The position numbers and the translations under genes are program-made. From Anagrus nilaparvatae (taxonomy: Eukaryota > Arthropoda > Insecta > Hymenoptera > Mymaridae), in NCBI GenBank assembly GCA_022575985.1, contig JAKSXM010000266.1, positions 2,666,001-2,730,000 on the forward strand: DNA of 64,000 nucleotides, written 5' to 3'. The notes below the pieces were generated by a model. The model saw nothing but the letters and a program-made list of their open reading frames with translations, was not told the DNA's origin and made no database searches. Positions 55,801-64,000 of this stretch are shown one piece after another. Position 1 is the stretch's first letter, and each line of letters opens with the position of its first letter.

Positions 55801-58554
55801 ATACAATATTATGACCGTAGGGTGCGAGTACTTGAAATAAGAGCTGATCCTGTGTTATAAAGTGTATCCGGTTGGTCACGTGATATTGATAATTCTTTTT
55901 CTCGAGCATATTGACAACTGCAACGTATAAGGTATTGAGTTGAATTTGTCTTCATTAAACAGCGTCAGTATCATGTATCCAACCCATAGTACTTAAAAGC
56001 TTATATTTGAAAATTTTAATGCGAACCCAAACGTTCAACATTTTTTTTGCCGCTGGAAGGCATAGACTAGGTTTAGGGTCTAAAGAGACACTAAAGAGTG
56101 TGAAACTGCAGACTAAAGAGCCGCTTTTAAAAATTAAAATATTGGAGCTAAGGAATAGTATATAAATCGCACCAAATAGCAAAAATATTATTCTCTATAA
56201 AGTTTAATGTAAAAACCAAAGGCCTGCTACCAGTGCCGGATTTAGGCTTGTGGAGGCCTGTAGGCACCTAATGTTAAAAAAATTTTGTGGAAGCCCTTTC
56301 TAATGGCTTAATTTGTGGGGGCCCGTAGACCGTGTCTACTGTGCCTAGATGGTAAATCCGGCACTGCCTGCTACGGTATAAAAAAAAATAAATTAAAAAA
56401 AAAATTATAAAAATAATCCGTGGGGGGGAGAAACTAATTTCAAAATTTATAAATTTGATACGTATTAAGAGGGCTGGATGTCAGCCATTTTTTCAGCTTT
56501 CGACCAATCAGAAACTAGGTAAAATATAAATTTTGGACACCAAAATGCTTAAACTTTCAATAAAATTAAAATAAAAAATTGCCAAATTAATCTACATAAA
56601 ATGAAAAATTTGGCTCTGCTTTTCCTTGATATTGCAATGAAATTGCAAGCCCAATTTTGTCTGCATAACTCATTTTATCGGTTAGAATGTACTGCAGGTT
56701 TTCTTTAATTATTTTACTGAGAAAAAAAACTTTCTCAAGTGTAGATAAAGCAGAGCCACATTTATCATTTTATGCAGATTAATTTGGCAATTTTCTTTTT
56801 AAATTTAATTTAAAATTAAAACCGTATTTTGGTGGCAAAATTAATATATTACATAGTCTCTGATTGATCAAGAGCTGAAAAAATGTCTGACATCCAGCCC
56901 TCTTAATACGCATCAAATTTATAAATTTTGAAATTCGTTTCTCCCCCTCACGGATTATTTAAAAAATTTTTTTTTTAAACTGATTTTTTTTTCATATTGT
57001 AGCAGGGCTTTGGTTTTAACATTTAATTTTATATACAATAATATTTTTGCTATTTGGTGCGATTTATATGCTATTCCTTAGCTCCAATATTTTAATTTTT
57101 AAAAGCGGCTCTTTAGTCTACAGTGTCACACTCTTTAGTGTCTCTTTAGATCCTAGACCTAGTCTATGCCTTCCAGCGGCAAAAAAAAATTTTTTAACGT
57201 TTGGGTTCGCATTAAAATTTTCAACCATAAGCTTTTAAGTACTATGGGTTGGATACGTGATACCGACGCTGTTTAATGAAGACAAATTCAACTCAATAGC
57301 TTATACGTTGCAGTTGTAATTAAATTTTTTTTCAATAAAGAAATCTAAATCGAAGCTCTAATTTAAAAAATGATGACACAGGAGAGTAAAATTAGTATTA
57401 AATGATAAATAAATGTTTAAAGACTATATTTACAATTTGTTTGTCCTTCCTTACAAGCTTTAATATTAAATAATTATAAAAAAAAAAATGCAAATATCCT
57501 GAGATTATACAAATACCTATATTATTTAACATATTTATTTAAACTAAATTATGCTTTACTAAAATATACTAAATTACCGTCGATAATTTCAAGTTCTTTA
57601 ACAATAATAATTTTTATTTCAATTATACCTTTGGGAGACCTTATTTTAATTATTTCATTTATTTGCACATTTTTATAAATTGCTTATTGATAAAAGTATC
57701 CCCAAAAACTGTAGTACAATTAATTTAAATTTAAATTTAAATTTAAATTTTTTCTCATACAGCCCGGCCATACTATGATTTAAAATAAACATGAAAATTA
57801 AATTTAAAAAATTTGACGGGGAAACTGTTGTTTTGTTAATAATCAAATAAAATTAAGATAATAAATGAAATATTTATCTTGTGTTAGTTAATTGACCCAT
57901 AAACACGTGAATAAACAATAAATTGTTAATTTTAATAAATGTTGAATAAATAAATAAATATATTTTAAAAAGCCTGAGTTACCTTTCCATGGATTTTTTT
58001 TTCAAATTTATTTTTAATTTTAATTTTAAATAATAGTTTGGCTGGGCTGATAAAAGTGGCTGTCAAAGAACTATAAAAGATAGCTAATGAAACTTATTTT
58101 TTAATCAGTACTAAAATTAAACTTCAACTAATCTTATTTTTACCTTAGTATAAACGTACTCAAACTTTAATTGATAATTTAAATTAAAATTAGTTAAAAT
58201 TCATAAATTTAACAAATTTTTTTATATACTCGATAGATGTGAATTCAAACAACACATCGGGCTTAAATGAAACATATATTAATGATGATTTAAATGAAAC
58301 ACCCATTAATGAAAATGATATATCTCACATAGAAACATTTAATGTAAGTTAAAAAAAAAAATAATATATTAGTAAATAATATACAAATAAGTATAATTAT
58401 ATTCTGTATATTATAGAAATCCAAAAGAAATATTGATACAACTTTTAAGTCATGGTTTGAAATTCATAACTGCTCCAGAAGAAAAGTTAAAAAAAGAAAA
58501 TGCTTTTGTGAATCAAGTGATAAATCTTGTCTATACACAAACTTTGCATCATAA
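49853..58554 (+). CDS. Five-exon gene of unknown function, 290 residues
   Basis: Exons 49853-50082, 52678-52963, 55394-55505, 58237-58343 and 58417-58554 connect through GT-AG introns. Phases agree at all four junctions (2, 0, 1, 0) and a stop follows SCLYTNFAS. The product begins MAKKSVKNRLSNSISKYNKL (basic, helical), continues YRHIFSKDTNVLDKDVQQLM, then LESQKLEVINLIKLYKVIKD, ERICKKSFGNNPPKKVNVVA and FNGHEKITLYDLQQ. An Asn/Glu-rich low-complexity middle (DLNETPINENDISHIETFN) follows. A basic, Cys-containing tail (KSWFEIHNCSRRKVKKRKCF, CESSDKSC) closes it. No family recognised; a nuclear protein is plausible from the basic tail. The three long introns (about 2.4-2.7 kb) are packed with foldbacks and MITEs. 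Intact phase across 8.7 kb is the main evidence that the gene is real. Confidence 0.65.
50931..51029. repeat. 99-bp hairpin in intron 1 of the five-exon gene
   Basis: gacaaaatatgggtttcgac and tttgcatgc at the left pair with gcatgcaaa and gtcaacaccaatattttgtc at the right, around a GC-richer loop (gcactcactcgttacgctcg). MITE-like. Confidence 0.6.
51334..51382 (-). other. tRNA-like remnant without anticodon arm
   Basis: On the minus strand CCCTGG (51379-51374) can pair with CCAGGG (51342-51337) as an acceptor-like stem. TGGTCTAGTAG resembles a Pol III A box and GGTTCGATTCC a B box, with only a few bases between them. The anticodon arm is missing, so this is not a functional tRNA. A deleted tRNA gene or tRNA-derived SINE head is likely. 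Confidence 0.55.
51620..52446. mobile_element. TIR element, ~820 bp, near-TTAA flanks
   Basis: Left end GGGTACCGTCTCCCAGTTTT and right end CAAAACTGGAGACGGTACCC are inverted with one offset. TTAA lies at 51620-51623 (one base before the end) and at 52443-52446. Subterminal arms also pair, and an inner palindrome cagtgtcgacagtactggca / gtactgtcaacactg sits at 51848-51935. No transposase. A piggyBac-like non-autonomous element is the best fit. The frames inside are by-products. Confidence 0.65.
53330..53585. repeat. Short-period GATCG-rich repeat
   Basis: gatcggaattttgatttttg, gatcggattttcgatcgaaa and gatcgggaagtcgatcg recur irregularly every 15-35 bp. The same GATCGA/GATCGG wording appears in the 3.6-3.8 kb block, so both may come from one satellite-like source. 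The 61-residue frame rich in FDR is due to the repeat. Confidence 0.75.
53590..54985. repeat. Nested foldbacks in intron 2 of the five-exon gene
   Basis: Outer pair: gatcaggggaaagttttccc (53640) with gggaaaactttcctctgctc (54920). Inner pair 1: gcggccattcattgttcata and gcgctgatggcaa (53802-53835) with ttgccatcagcgc and aatggccgcc (54299-54332). Inner pair 2: gaagttcagaaccgtcatag (54391) with atgacggttctaaacttc (54878). Two adjacent hairpins lie inside a larger one. Confidence 0.7.
55914..57317. repeat. 1.4-kb foldback in intron 3 of the five-exon gene
   Basis: Ends caactgcaacgtataaggta and ctcaatagcttatacgttgcagttg are complementary with few differences. Inner markers ccgctggaaggcatagacta (56051) and gggctggatgtcagccattt (56470) have complements at 57155 and 56895. 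The centre is near 56690. Both arms, read from opposite strands, give the same 60-75 residue frame (MLFGAIY..LFLSSNILIFK), which reflects the inversion and not a gene. The left arm is interrupted by a hAT-type MITE. Confidence 0.85.
56231..56366. mobile_element. 136-bp hAT-type MITE with 8-bp target duplication
   Basis: CAGTGCCGGATTTA at the left end and TAAATCCGGCACTG at the right end are perfect inverted repeats, flanked by direct CCTGCTAC at 56223-56230 and 56367-56374. Eight-bp duplications and CAGxG termini define hAT elements. It inserted into the left arm of the foldback after that formed, since the right arm lacks it. Confidence 0.93.
57760..58049. mobile_element. 290-bp foldback MITE with cagcccggcca ends
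   Basis: CAGCCCGGCCATACTATGAT at the left and TTTGGCTGGGCTG at the right. The adjoining purine-rich segments match the ends of the 1.7-kb foldback at 18571-20258, so it is a short relative. ATA flanks both ends, a possible 3-bp duplication. Confidence 0.7.
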
Positions 58555-59439
58555 TAACAAAAATTTTATTATCACAATAAAAATTGAATAGTGTATATTT
58601 ATATAAGTAAAATTGTATATAAATTATCTTAAAAAGTGAAGATTATCTCAATTAGAAATAATCATTGTACTGGAACCCTTTAATAATAAATACTTATTTT
58701 ACTGAAAATTATAAACCTAGTTTACTTACCTGTAATTAAATGACTATTATAAGTTTTCTTCTATAAACATTTCAAGAAAACTGAAGAACTGGAGAAGTCA
58801 TCGTTTTAACCCATCTAAATAAACAATGTTTCCAAAACATATAGCAATAATATTGAAACCCCAGAAACTACTCTAACAAGTCATTTATTAATACATTAGG
58901 AGCGCAATTAGGAGTTTTTTTATTTTTCAAGTTAGAATCAATTAAAATTATAATCTGTAAATAGCATAAACTATTGGCTCTGAGATTTCTAAAAAATTAG
59001 AAAATATTTTATTGAACAAAATAAAAAAAATCATAAAAAATAATTAAATATTACATAAAAAAAAAAAAAAAAAGTAATAAGATTTTTTAAATTTTTGACA
59101 AAAAAACAAAATTTTTAGTAGACACAGAAAATTTTTAAAAATAGAATTTTTTTTCTCAGTATATCAAATTTCCTACAATTCAGCCACCCGTGTATAAAAA
59201 AGTAGGTGCTACGTCAAAAAATAAAAAAATTTATAGTATTATAATATTTGTAAACGGGAAAAATTTTGAGATAAGCATTTTCATAAAATAAAACATCAGG
59301 TATAATAAATCGAGTAATAAGAATTTTACTGAAACACGCACGATCATTTTCTTTCTTTCTATAACTATAAAAAAATTTAAAGGATTTTTGTAAATTTAGA
59401 AGTTCCAGCATTAATTATCTTGACAGAAAACAAAATTTA
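58555..59439. other. No gene seen
   Basis: 3' flank of the five-exon gene, followed by a fragment of the aggt(g/a)ctacgtcaaaaaata dispersed repeat near 59205. The 65-residue antisense frame at 59214-59411 is unsupported. Confidence 0.45.
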
Positions 59440-59781
59440 AACATGTCAGTACTTTAAATTGATTCAGACTCTTGATAAACTTATTAAAATTTCTGATAAA
59501 TTACCCTGAATAGATTTTTGTTCTGTTATTAGTAGCCGAAAATAATATGATAATGTGCTACTGTTACAGCATATTTAAAATATAATAAGCAAACTGCATA
59601 ATTATAAAATAATATAATATTCTGTTAATATTCCATCAATAATTTTAAGGTATCACGTGAGTTTTCAAAGTACTGCTATGAATTTTAGTAAAACAAATTA
59701 TAACAAAAAACATATCAGTACTTTAAACTTATTACGTCTGTTAATAAAATTATTAAATAAATTTAGTTTAATTATAATACA

Positions 59782-59830
59782 GACCTGATGATGGGAATTT
59801 ATTCCTGAAACTAGTCGCCTAATTATTATA
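59782..59830 (+). ncRNA. Candidate hammerhead ribozyme
   Basis: The core CTGATGA (59785-59791) is followed by a 5-bp stem II closed by a TTTA loop (GGGAA-TTTA-TTCCT). Then comes GAAA (59807-59810), a minimal stem III (AC-TA-GT) and the cleavage triplet GTC ending at 59816. The first base after the triplet can pair with the base before CTGATGA to start stem I, with further AT pairing outward. All invariant core bases are present. A very short stem III is typical of hammerheads in Penelope-like elements, retrozymes and some satellites, which often work as dimers. It sits in a ~130-bp insertion (about 59766-59905) within a degenerate satellite unit. Activity is not shown. Confidence 0.6.
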
Positions 59831-60696
59831 CAAAAACAAGTTGTAAAAAGAAGGATCAATAAATAAATTAAAATAAATATATTTTGATTTAATTAATTAA
59901 AAATATCAAAATTATAAACGTTGTGACTGAATTTCTCAAGCCTGAGTTTCATTCTGTTGTTACCAGCAAAAATAATAAGATATTATGCTTAGAAACGAAG
60001 AGGTATTTAAATTTAAACAGCCAAATGCATTATAAAATACTTGACTCTTTTTGAACTTCTAGAAGTATAAAAAAAGGTTGTAGGTTTTTTGTAAATTTAG
60101 AAGTTCCAGAATTAATTATCTTGCCAGAAAACAAAATTTAAACATGTCAGTACTTTAAATTGATTCAGGCTCTTGAAAAACTTATTAAAATTTCTGATAA
60201 ATAACCCTGAATAGAGTTTTGTTCTCTTATTAGTAGCCGAAAATTATATGATAATTACTACTGTTACAGCATATTTAAAATTTAATATGGCAACAGCAAA
60301 ATAAAAAAATAACGCCTTATTCTGGTTAAGAGTAAGTCAATAATTTTCAAAGAGACCATGATATTTGAAAGTACTGCTATTAACTTTCTTAATACGAATA
60401 AAATCAAATCAACATGACAGTACTTTGACTTTATTCAGTTTCTTGATAAACTTATTAAAATTTCTGATAAAATTCCCTTAATAGATTTTCATTGTTATTA
60501 ACAGAAGAAAATTATTAGATAATATGTTGCTGTGAAGCATACTTATAATTTAATATGCCAACTGCATAATTAAAAAATTACGACTTATTCTGTTGGGAGT
60601 AAGTCAACAATTTTCAAAGAGTCCATAATAATTGAAAGTACTGCTATGAGTCTTCTTAATACGAATAAAATTGAATCAACATGACAGTACTTTGAC

Positions 60697-61920
60697 TTTT
60701 TTTTTTTTATTAATAAGATTATCGTACAAGATTGTACAAAAATATTGAAGTACATTAATTAATTAGATAAATTTGTTGCTACACGCTAATTAAATTTGGT
60801 ATAATAAAATATATACAATATAATAAATGATATAGATAAAAAAAAAAAAATAATAATATAATAATACAATATGATTATAAATTATAAAAAAAGGGGGAAG
60901 AGGGGGAAAAGAGGCTTATAAGATTCAGAGTGTATATAGAATGTAGGAGTAAATGTGAGTTAAGGGAGGTTTGATTCACGTATGTCAATCTCTAGGAGAT
61001 GTTGGTAAAGACTAGATTTGAAAACTTCCACTGAGCTTGACAGACGGATTTCTTCGGGGAGAGAGTTCCAGAAGAAGATCATAAATACGAGTGAGGAATT
61101 ATTGTAAATAGGGTTAGTGGATGTATCAACTACTAAGTGAGGACGATTTTTAGAGCGGAGGGTTCTTGCAGGAATACAGATTTTGATTTTTTCCTTGAGA
61201 TATGCAGGTATCCCATTATTTAGTACATTATAAATGTGGACAGCACTTAGGTATTTCGCTCTGAGTTTAACGTTTAGCCATCCAAGCTTTTTTCTGTCAG
61301 GGGAGGTACGAAGCGGGTATCTAATATCACAGACATATCTGACAGAGGCGTTTAATAATTTTTGTAAACGATTGTATTGATGGTCAGGCAAATTACCCAT
61401 AGGAAAGACGCCAGAGTCAAGGATGGGAAAAACAAGAGCGGTAACAAGCTGCTTACGGAGATTCGAATTGATTAAGTGCTTGAAATGTCTTAACCTGTAG
61501 AGGACATTATTGGCCGATTTTACTATGTGGTTTACTTGAGAACGCCATTTCATGTCCTGATCAATGAAGAGACCAAGGTTTTTTACGGTTTTAATGAGCT
61601 GGATTCTAGTACTACTAAAATAAAAGTAAGTATTACCCTTGGGGAACCCCGCTGACTATGTTAAGTGTAGAAGAGGACTTATTTTCCAAAATAACTGACT
61701 GGGTACGGTTACATAGATATTCTGTGAACCAGCCAACAACTTGGGGAGAAAAACAAATAGCAGAAAGCTTGTTCAGAAGGATAGTATGGGAAACCCTATC
61801 AAAAACTGTAGATAAATCTAACAGAAGTAGTATAGTGATGCCATCTTGGTGGAAGCCTTTACAGATATCATCAGTTAGGTTTAAGAGTAGATAGTTTGTA
61901 CTGTGATTTATGAGGAAAAC
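60697..61920 (-). mobile_element. Truncated non-LTR retrotransposon (reverse transcriptase fragment)
   Basis: On the minus strand the frame starts at 61920 with GFHQDGITILLLLDLSTVFD (RT motif with the first catalytic Asp region), LLNKLSAICFSPQVVGWFTE and VSGVPQG. It then jumps directly to KTVKNLGLFIDQDMKWRSQV, so the palm segment that should carry F-x-DD is missing. The rest (61553-60960) reads LRKQLVTALVFPILDSGVFP, KKLGWLNVKLRAKYLSAVHI and FFWNSLPEEIR, typical of the C-terminus of jockey/CR1-like elements. The 3' end has a poly(A) (T run at 60697). It is 5' truncated, internally deleted and inactive. It split a satellite monomer between gtactttgac and tttattcag. No long target duplication is visible. 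Confidence 0.88.
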
Positions 61921-64000
61921 TTTATTCAGTTTCTAAATAAACTTGTTAAATTTTCTGATAAATTTCCCTGAATAGATTTATATTCTGTTATTAATAGAAG
62001 AAAAGTATTAGATATTATGCTGCTGATAAAGCATACTTATAATTTAAAATCACAACTGCATAAGTAAAAAGTAACGTCTTATTATGTTAAGAGTAAATCA
62101 ATAATTTTCAATGAGACCATAATAATTGAAAGTACTGCTATGAACTTTGTTAATACGAATACAATTGAATCAACATGACAGTACTTTGACTTTATTCAGT
62201 TTCTTAATAAACTTATTAAAATTTCTGAAGAATTTCCTTGAATAGATTTATATTCTGTTATTAATAGCAAAAAATTATTAGATATTATGCTGCTGATAAA
62301 GCATACTTATAATTTAAAATGCCAACTGCATAATTACAAAATAACGTCTTATTCTGTTAAGTGTAAGTCAATTATTTTCAAAGAGTCCATAATAATTGAA
62401 AGTACTGCTATGAGTCTTCTTAATACGAATAAAATTGAATCAACATGACAGTACTTTGACTTTATTCAGTTTCTTGATAAACTTGTTAAATTTTCTGATG
62501 AATTTCCCTGAATAGATTTTTATTATGCTAATAATAGCAGAAAATTATGAGATATTATGCTGCTGATGAAGCATACTTAAAATTTAATATGCCAACTGCA
62601 TAATTAAAAAATTACGACTTATTCTGTTGGGAGTAAGTCAACAATTTTCGATGAGGCCATGATATTTGAAAGTACTGCTATGAACTTTCTTAATACGAAT
62701 AAAATTGACTCAACATGACAGTACTTTGACTTTATTTAGTTTCTTGATAAACTTGTTAAATTTTCTGATGAATTTCCCTGAATAGATTTTTATTATGCTA
62801 ATAATAGCAGAAAATTATGAGATATTATGCTGCTGATGAAGAATACTTAAAATTTAATATGCCAACTGCATAATTAAAAAATTACGACTTATTCTGTTGG
62901 GAGTAAGTCAACAATTTTCAAAGAGTCCATAATAATTGAAAGTACTGCTATGAGTCTTCTTAATACGAATAAAATTGACTCAACATGACAGTACTTTGAC
63001 TTTATTCAGTTTCTTGATAAACTTGTAAAATTTTCTGATGAATTTCCCTGAATAGATTTTTATTATGCTAATAATAGCAGAAAATTATGAGATATTATGC
63101 TGCTGATGAAGCATACTTAAAATTTAATATGCCAACTGCATAATTAAAAAGTAACGTCTTATTCTGTTGGAAGTAAGTCAACAATTTTCGATGAGACCAT
63201 GATATTTGAAAGTACTGCTATGAACTTTCTTAATACGAATAAAATTGACTCAACATGACAGTACTTTGACTTTATTCAGTTTCTTGATAAACTTATTAAA
63301 ATTTCTGATGAATTTCCCGTGAATAGATTTATATTTTGTTATTAATAGCAGAAAATTATTAGATATTATGCTGCTGATAAAGCATACTTATAATTTAAAA
63401 AGCCAACTGCATAATTAAAAAGTAACGTCTTATTCTGTAGGAAGTAAGTCAACAATTTTCGACAAGACCTCGATATTTGAAAGTACTGCTATGAGTCTTC
63501 TTAATTCGAATAAAATTGAATCAACATGACAGTACTTTGACTTTATTCAGTTTCTTGATAAACTTATTAAAATTTCTGATGAATTTCCCTGAATAGATTT
63601 ATATTCTGTTATTAATAGCAGAAAATTATTAGATATTATGCTGCTGATAAAGCATACTTATAATTTAAAAAGCCAACTGCATAATTAAAAAATAACGTCT
63701 TATTCTGTTAAGAGTAAGTCAATAATTTTCAATGAGACCATAATAATTGAAAGTACTGCTATGAACTTTGTTAATACGAATAAAATTGACTCAACATGAC
63801 AGTACTTTGACTTTATACAGTTTCTTGATAAACTTATTAAAATTTCTGATGAATTTCCCTGAATAGATTTATATTCTGTTATTAACAGCAGAAAATTATT
63901 AGATATTATGCTACTGATAAAGCATACTTATAATTTAAAATGCCAACTGTATAATTAAAAAATAACGTCTTATTCTGTTAAGTGTAAGTCAATTATTTTC

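Larger units (their letters stand above)
59440..64000 (+). repeat. 270-bp satellite array, truncated by window edge
   Basis: The marker gtactttgac recurs at 62181, 62451, 62721, 62991 and 63261, then gtactttga at 63532 and 63802, spacing 270 bp (one 271). Earlier, more diverged units start near 59448, 59724, 60147 and 60419. Each monomer carries tttctgatgaatttccctga, attatgctgctgat, gccaactgcataatta and gaaagtactgctatga. Similarity rises toward the right edge, as in a live array whose margin decays. A 1.2-kb retrotransposon and a ~130-bp insertion interrupt it. Confidence 0.95.

Noticed and set aside
55955..57238. Matching open frames on opposite strands (MLFGAIY..LFLSSNILIFK)
   Set aside because: They are the same sequence read from the two arms of the 1.4-kb foldback. 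One frame is interrupted differently from the other and no splice or protein-family evidence supports coding.
61658..61894. 78-residue plus-strand frame
   Set aside because: Antisense to the reverse transcriptase domain, which explains the sequence on the other strand.
59440..64000. Regularly spaced repeats considered as a CRISPR-like array
   Set aside because: The 270-bp units are contiguous satellite monomers in eukaryotic DNA, with no short repeat plus unique spacer structure.
61921..64000. CTGATGA words in each satellite monomer as further hammerheads
   Set aside because: They are followed by atttccctgaatag without a stem II and the GAAA box at proper distance, so the core cannot form.

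Overview
The window reads as nuclear DNA of an insect. It is strongly AT-rich by eye, genes are split by GT-AG introns, and one broken gene has the ZAD plus C2H2 architecture that is expanded in arthropods. Conserved host genes resemble insect versions. Species and chromosome cannot be told from sequence alone; a small-genome, AT-rich insect such as a parasitoid wasp would fit, but that is a guess.

Three layers can be separated. (1) Apparently intact small genes whose exons join in frame: two SWIB-domain genes (7.4-7.8 kb and 27.0-27.5 kb, minus strand), two related ~90-residue genes (16.3-17.1 kb plus, 33.4-34.2 kb minus), a one-exon coiled-coil gene (45.8-46.0 kb minus), a five-exon 290-residue gene of unknown function (49.85-58.55 kb plus), and a three-exon mariner-type transposase with all three catalytic Asp (40.2-42.8 kb plus). 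The SWIB genes and the ~90-residue genes form two dispersed paralogue pairs, each pair sharing an intron position. (2) Decayed copies of conserved host genes that still carry introns: a 4E-T-like fragment, a Tudor-domain gene and a ZAD zinc-finger gene in a mosaic (9.5-14.6 kb); MAD1 (20.9-23.3 kb) tail to tail with INTS13/Asunder (23.6-26.0 kb); an unidentified gene (28.1-29.3 kb); an unidentified fragment joined to DCAF1 (35.9-38.1 kb). All carry stops, frameshifts or deletions. (3) Repeats: short TIR elements, a broken Harbinger nuclease gene, a truncated non-LTR retrotransposon, at least six long inverted repeats of about 1-1.8 kb, a perfect 311-bp palindrome, and a 270-bp satellite running off the right edge. 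A hammerhead-ribozyme-like motif sits in a small insertion inside a degenerate satellite unit.

Layout: 1-7.4 kb repeats and anonymous AT-rich DNA; 7.4-17.1 kb SWIB gene, mosaic pseudogenes, first ~90-residue gene; 17.1-20.3 kb repeats and a 1.7-kb foldback; 20.9-29.3 kb MAD1/INTS13 pseudogenes, second SWIB gene with a palindromic 5' flank, unknown pseudogene; 29.4-39.8 kb repeats, Harbinger, second ~90-residue gene, DCAF1 pseudogene; 40.2-46 kb transposase and coiled-coil gene; 47-58.6 kb foldback-rich region largely inside introns of the five-exon gene; 59.4-64 kb satellite.

No metabolic pathway or operon-like cooperation is visible. The notable pattern is intact small gene families among decayed duplicates of mitosis, germline and RNA-regulation genes in a satellite- and foldback-rich setting. 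That would suit a Y, B, germline-restricted or pericentromeric segment, but the sequence alone does not prove it.
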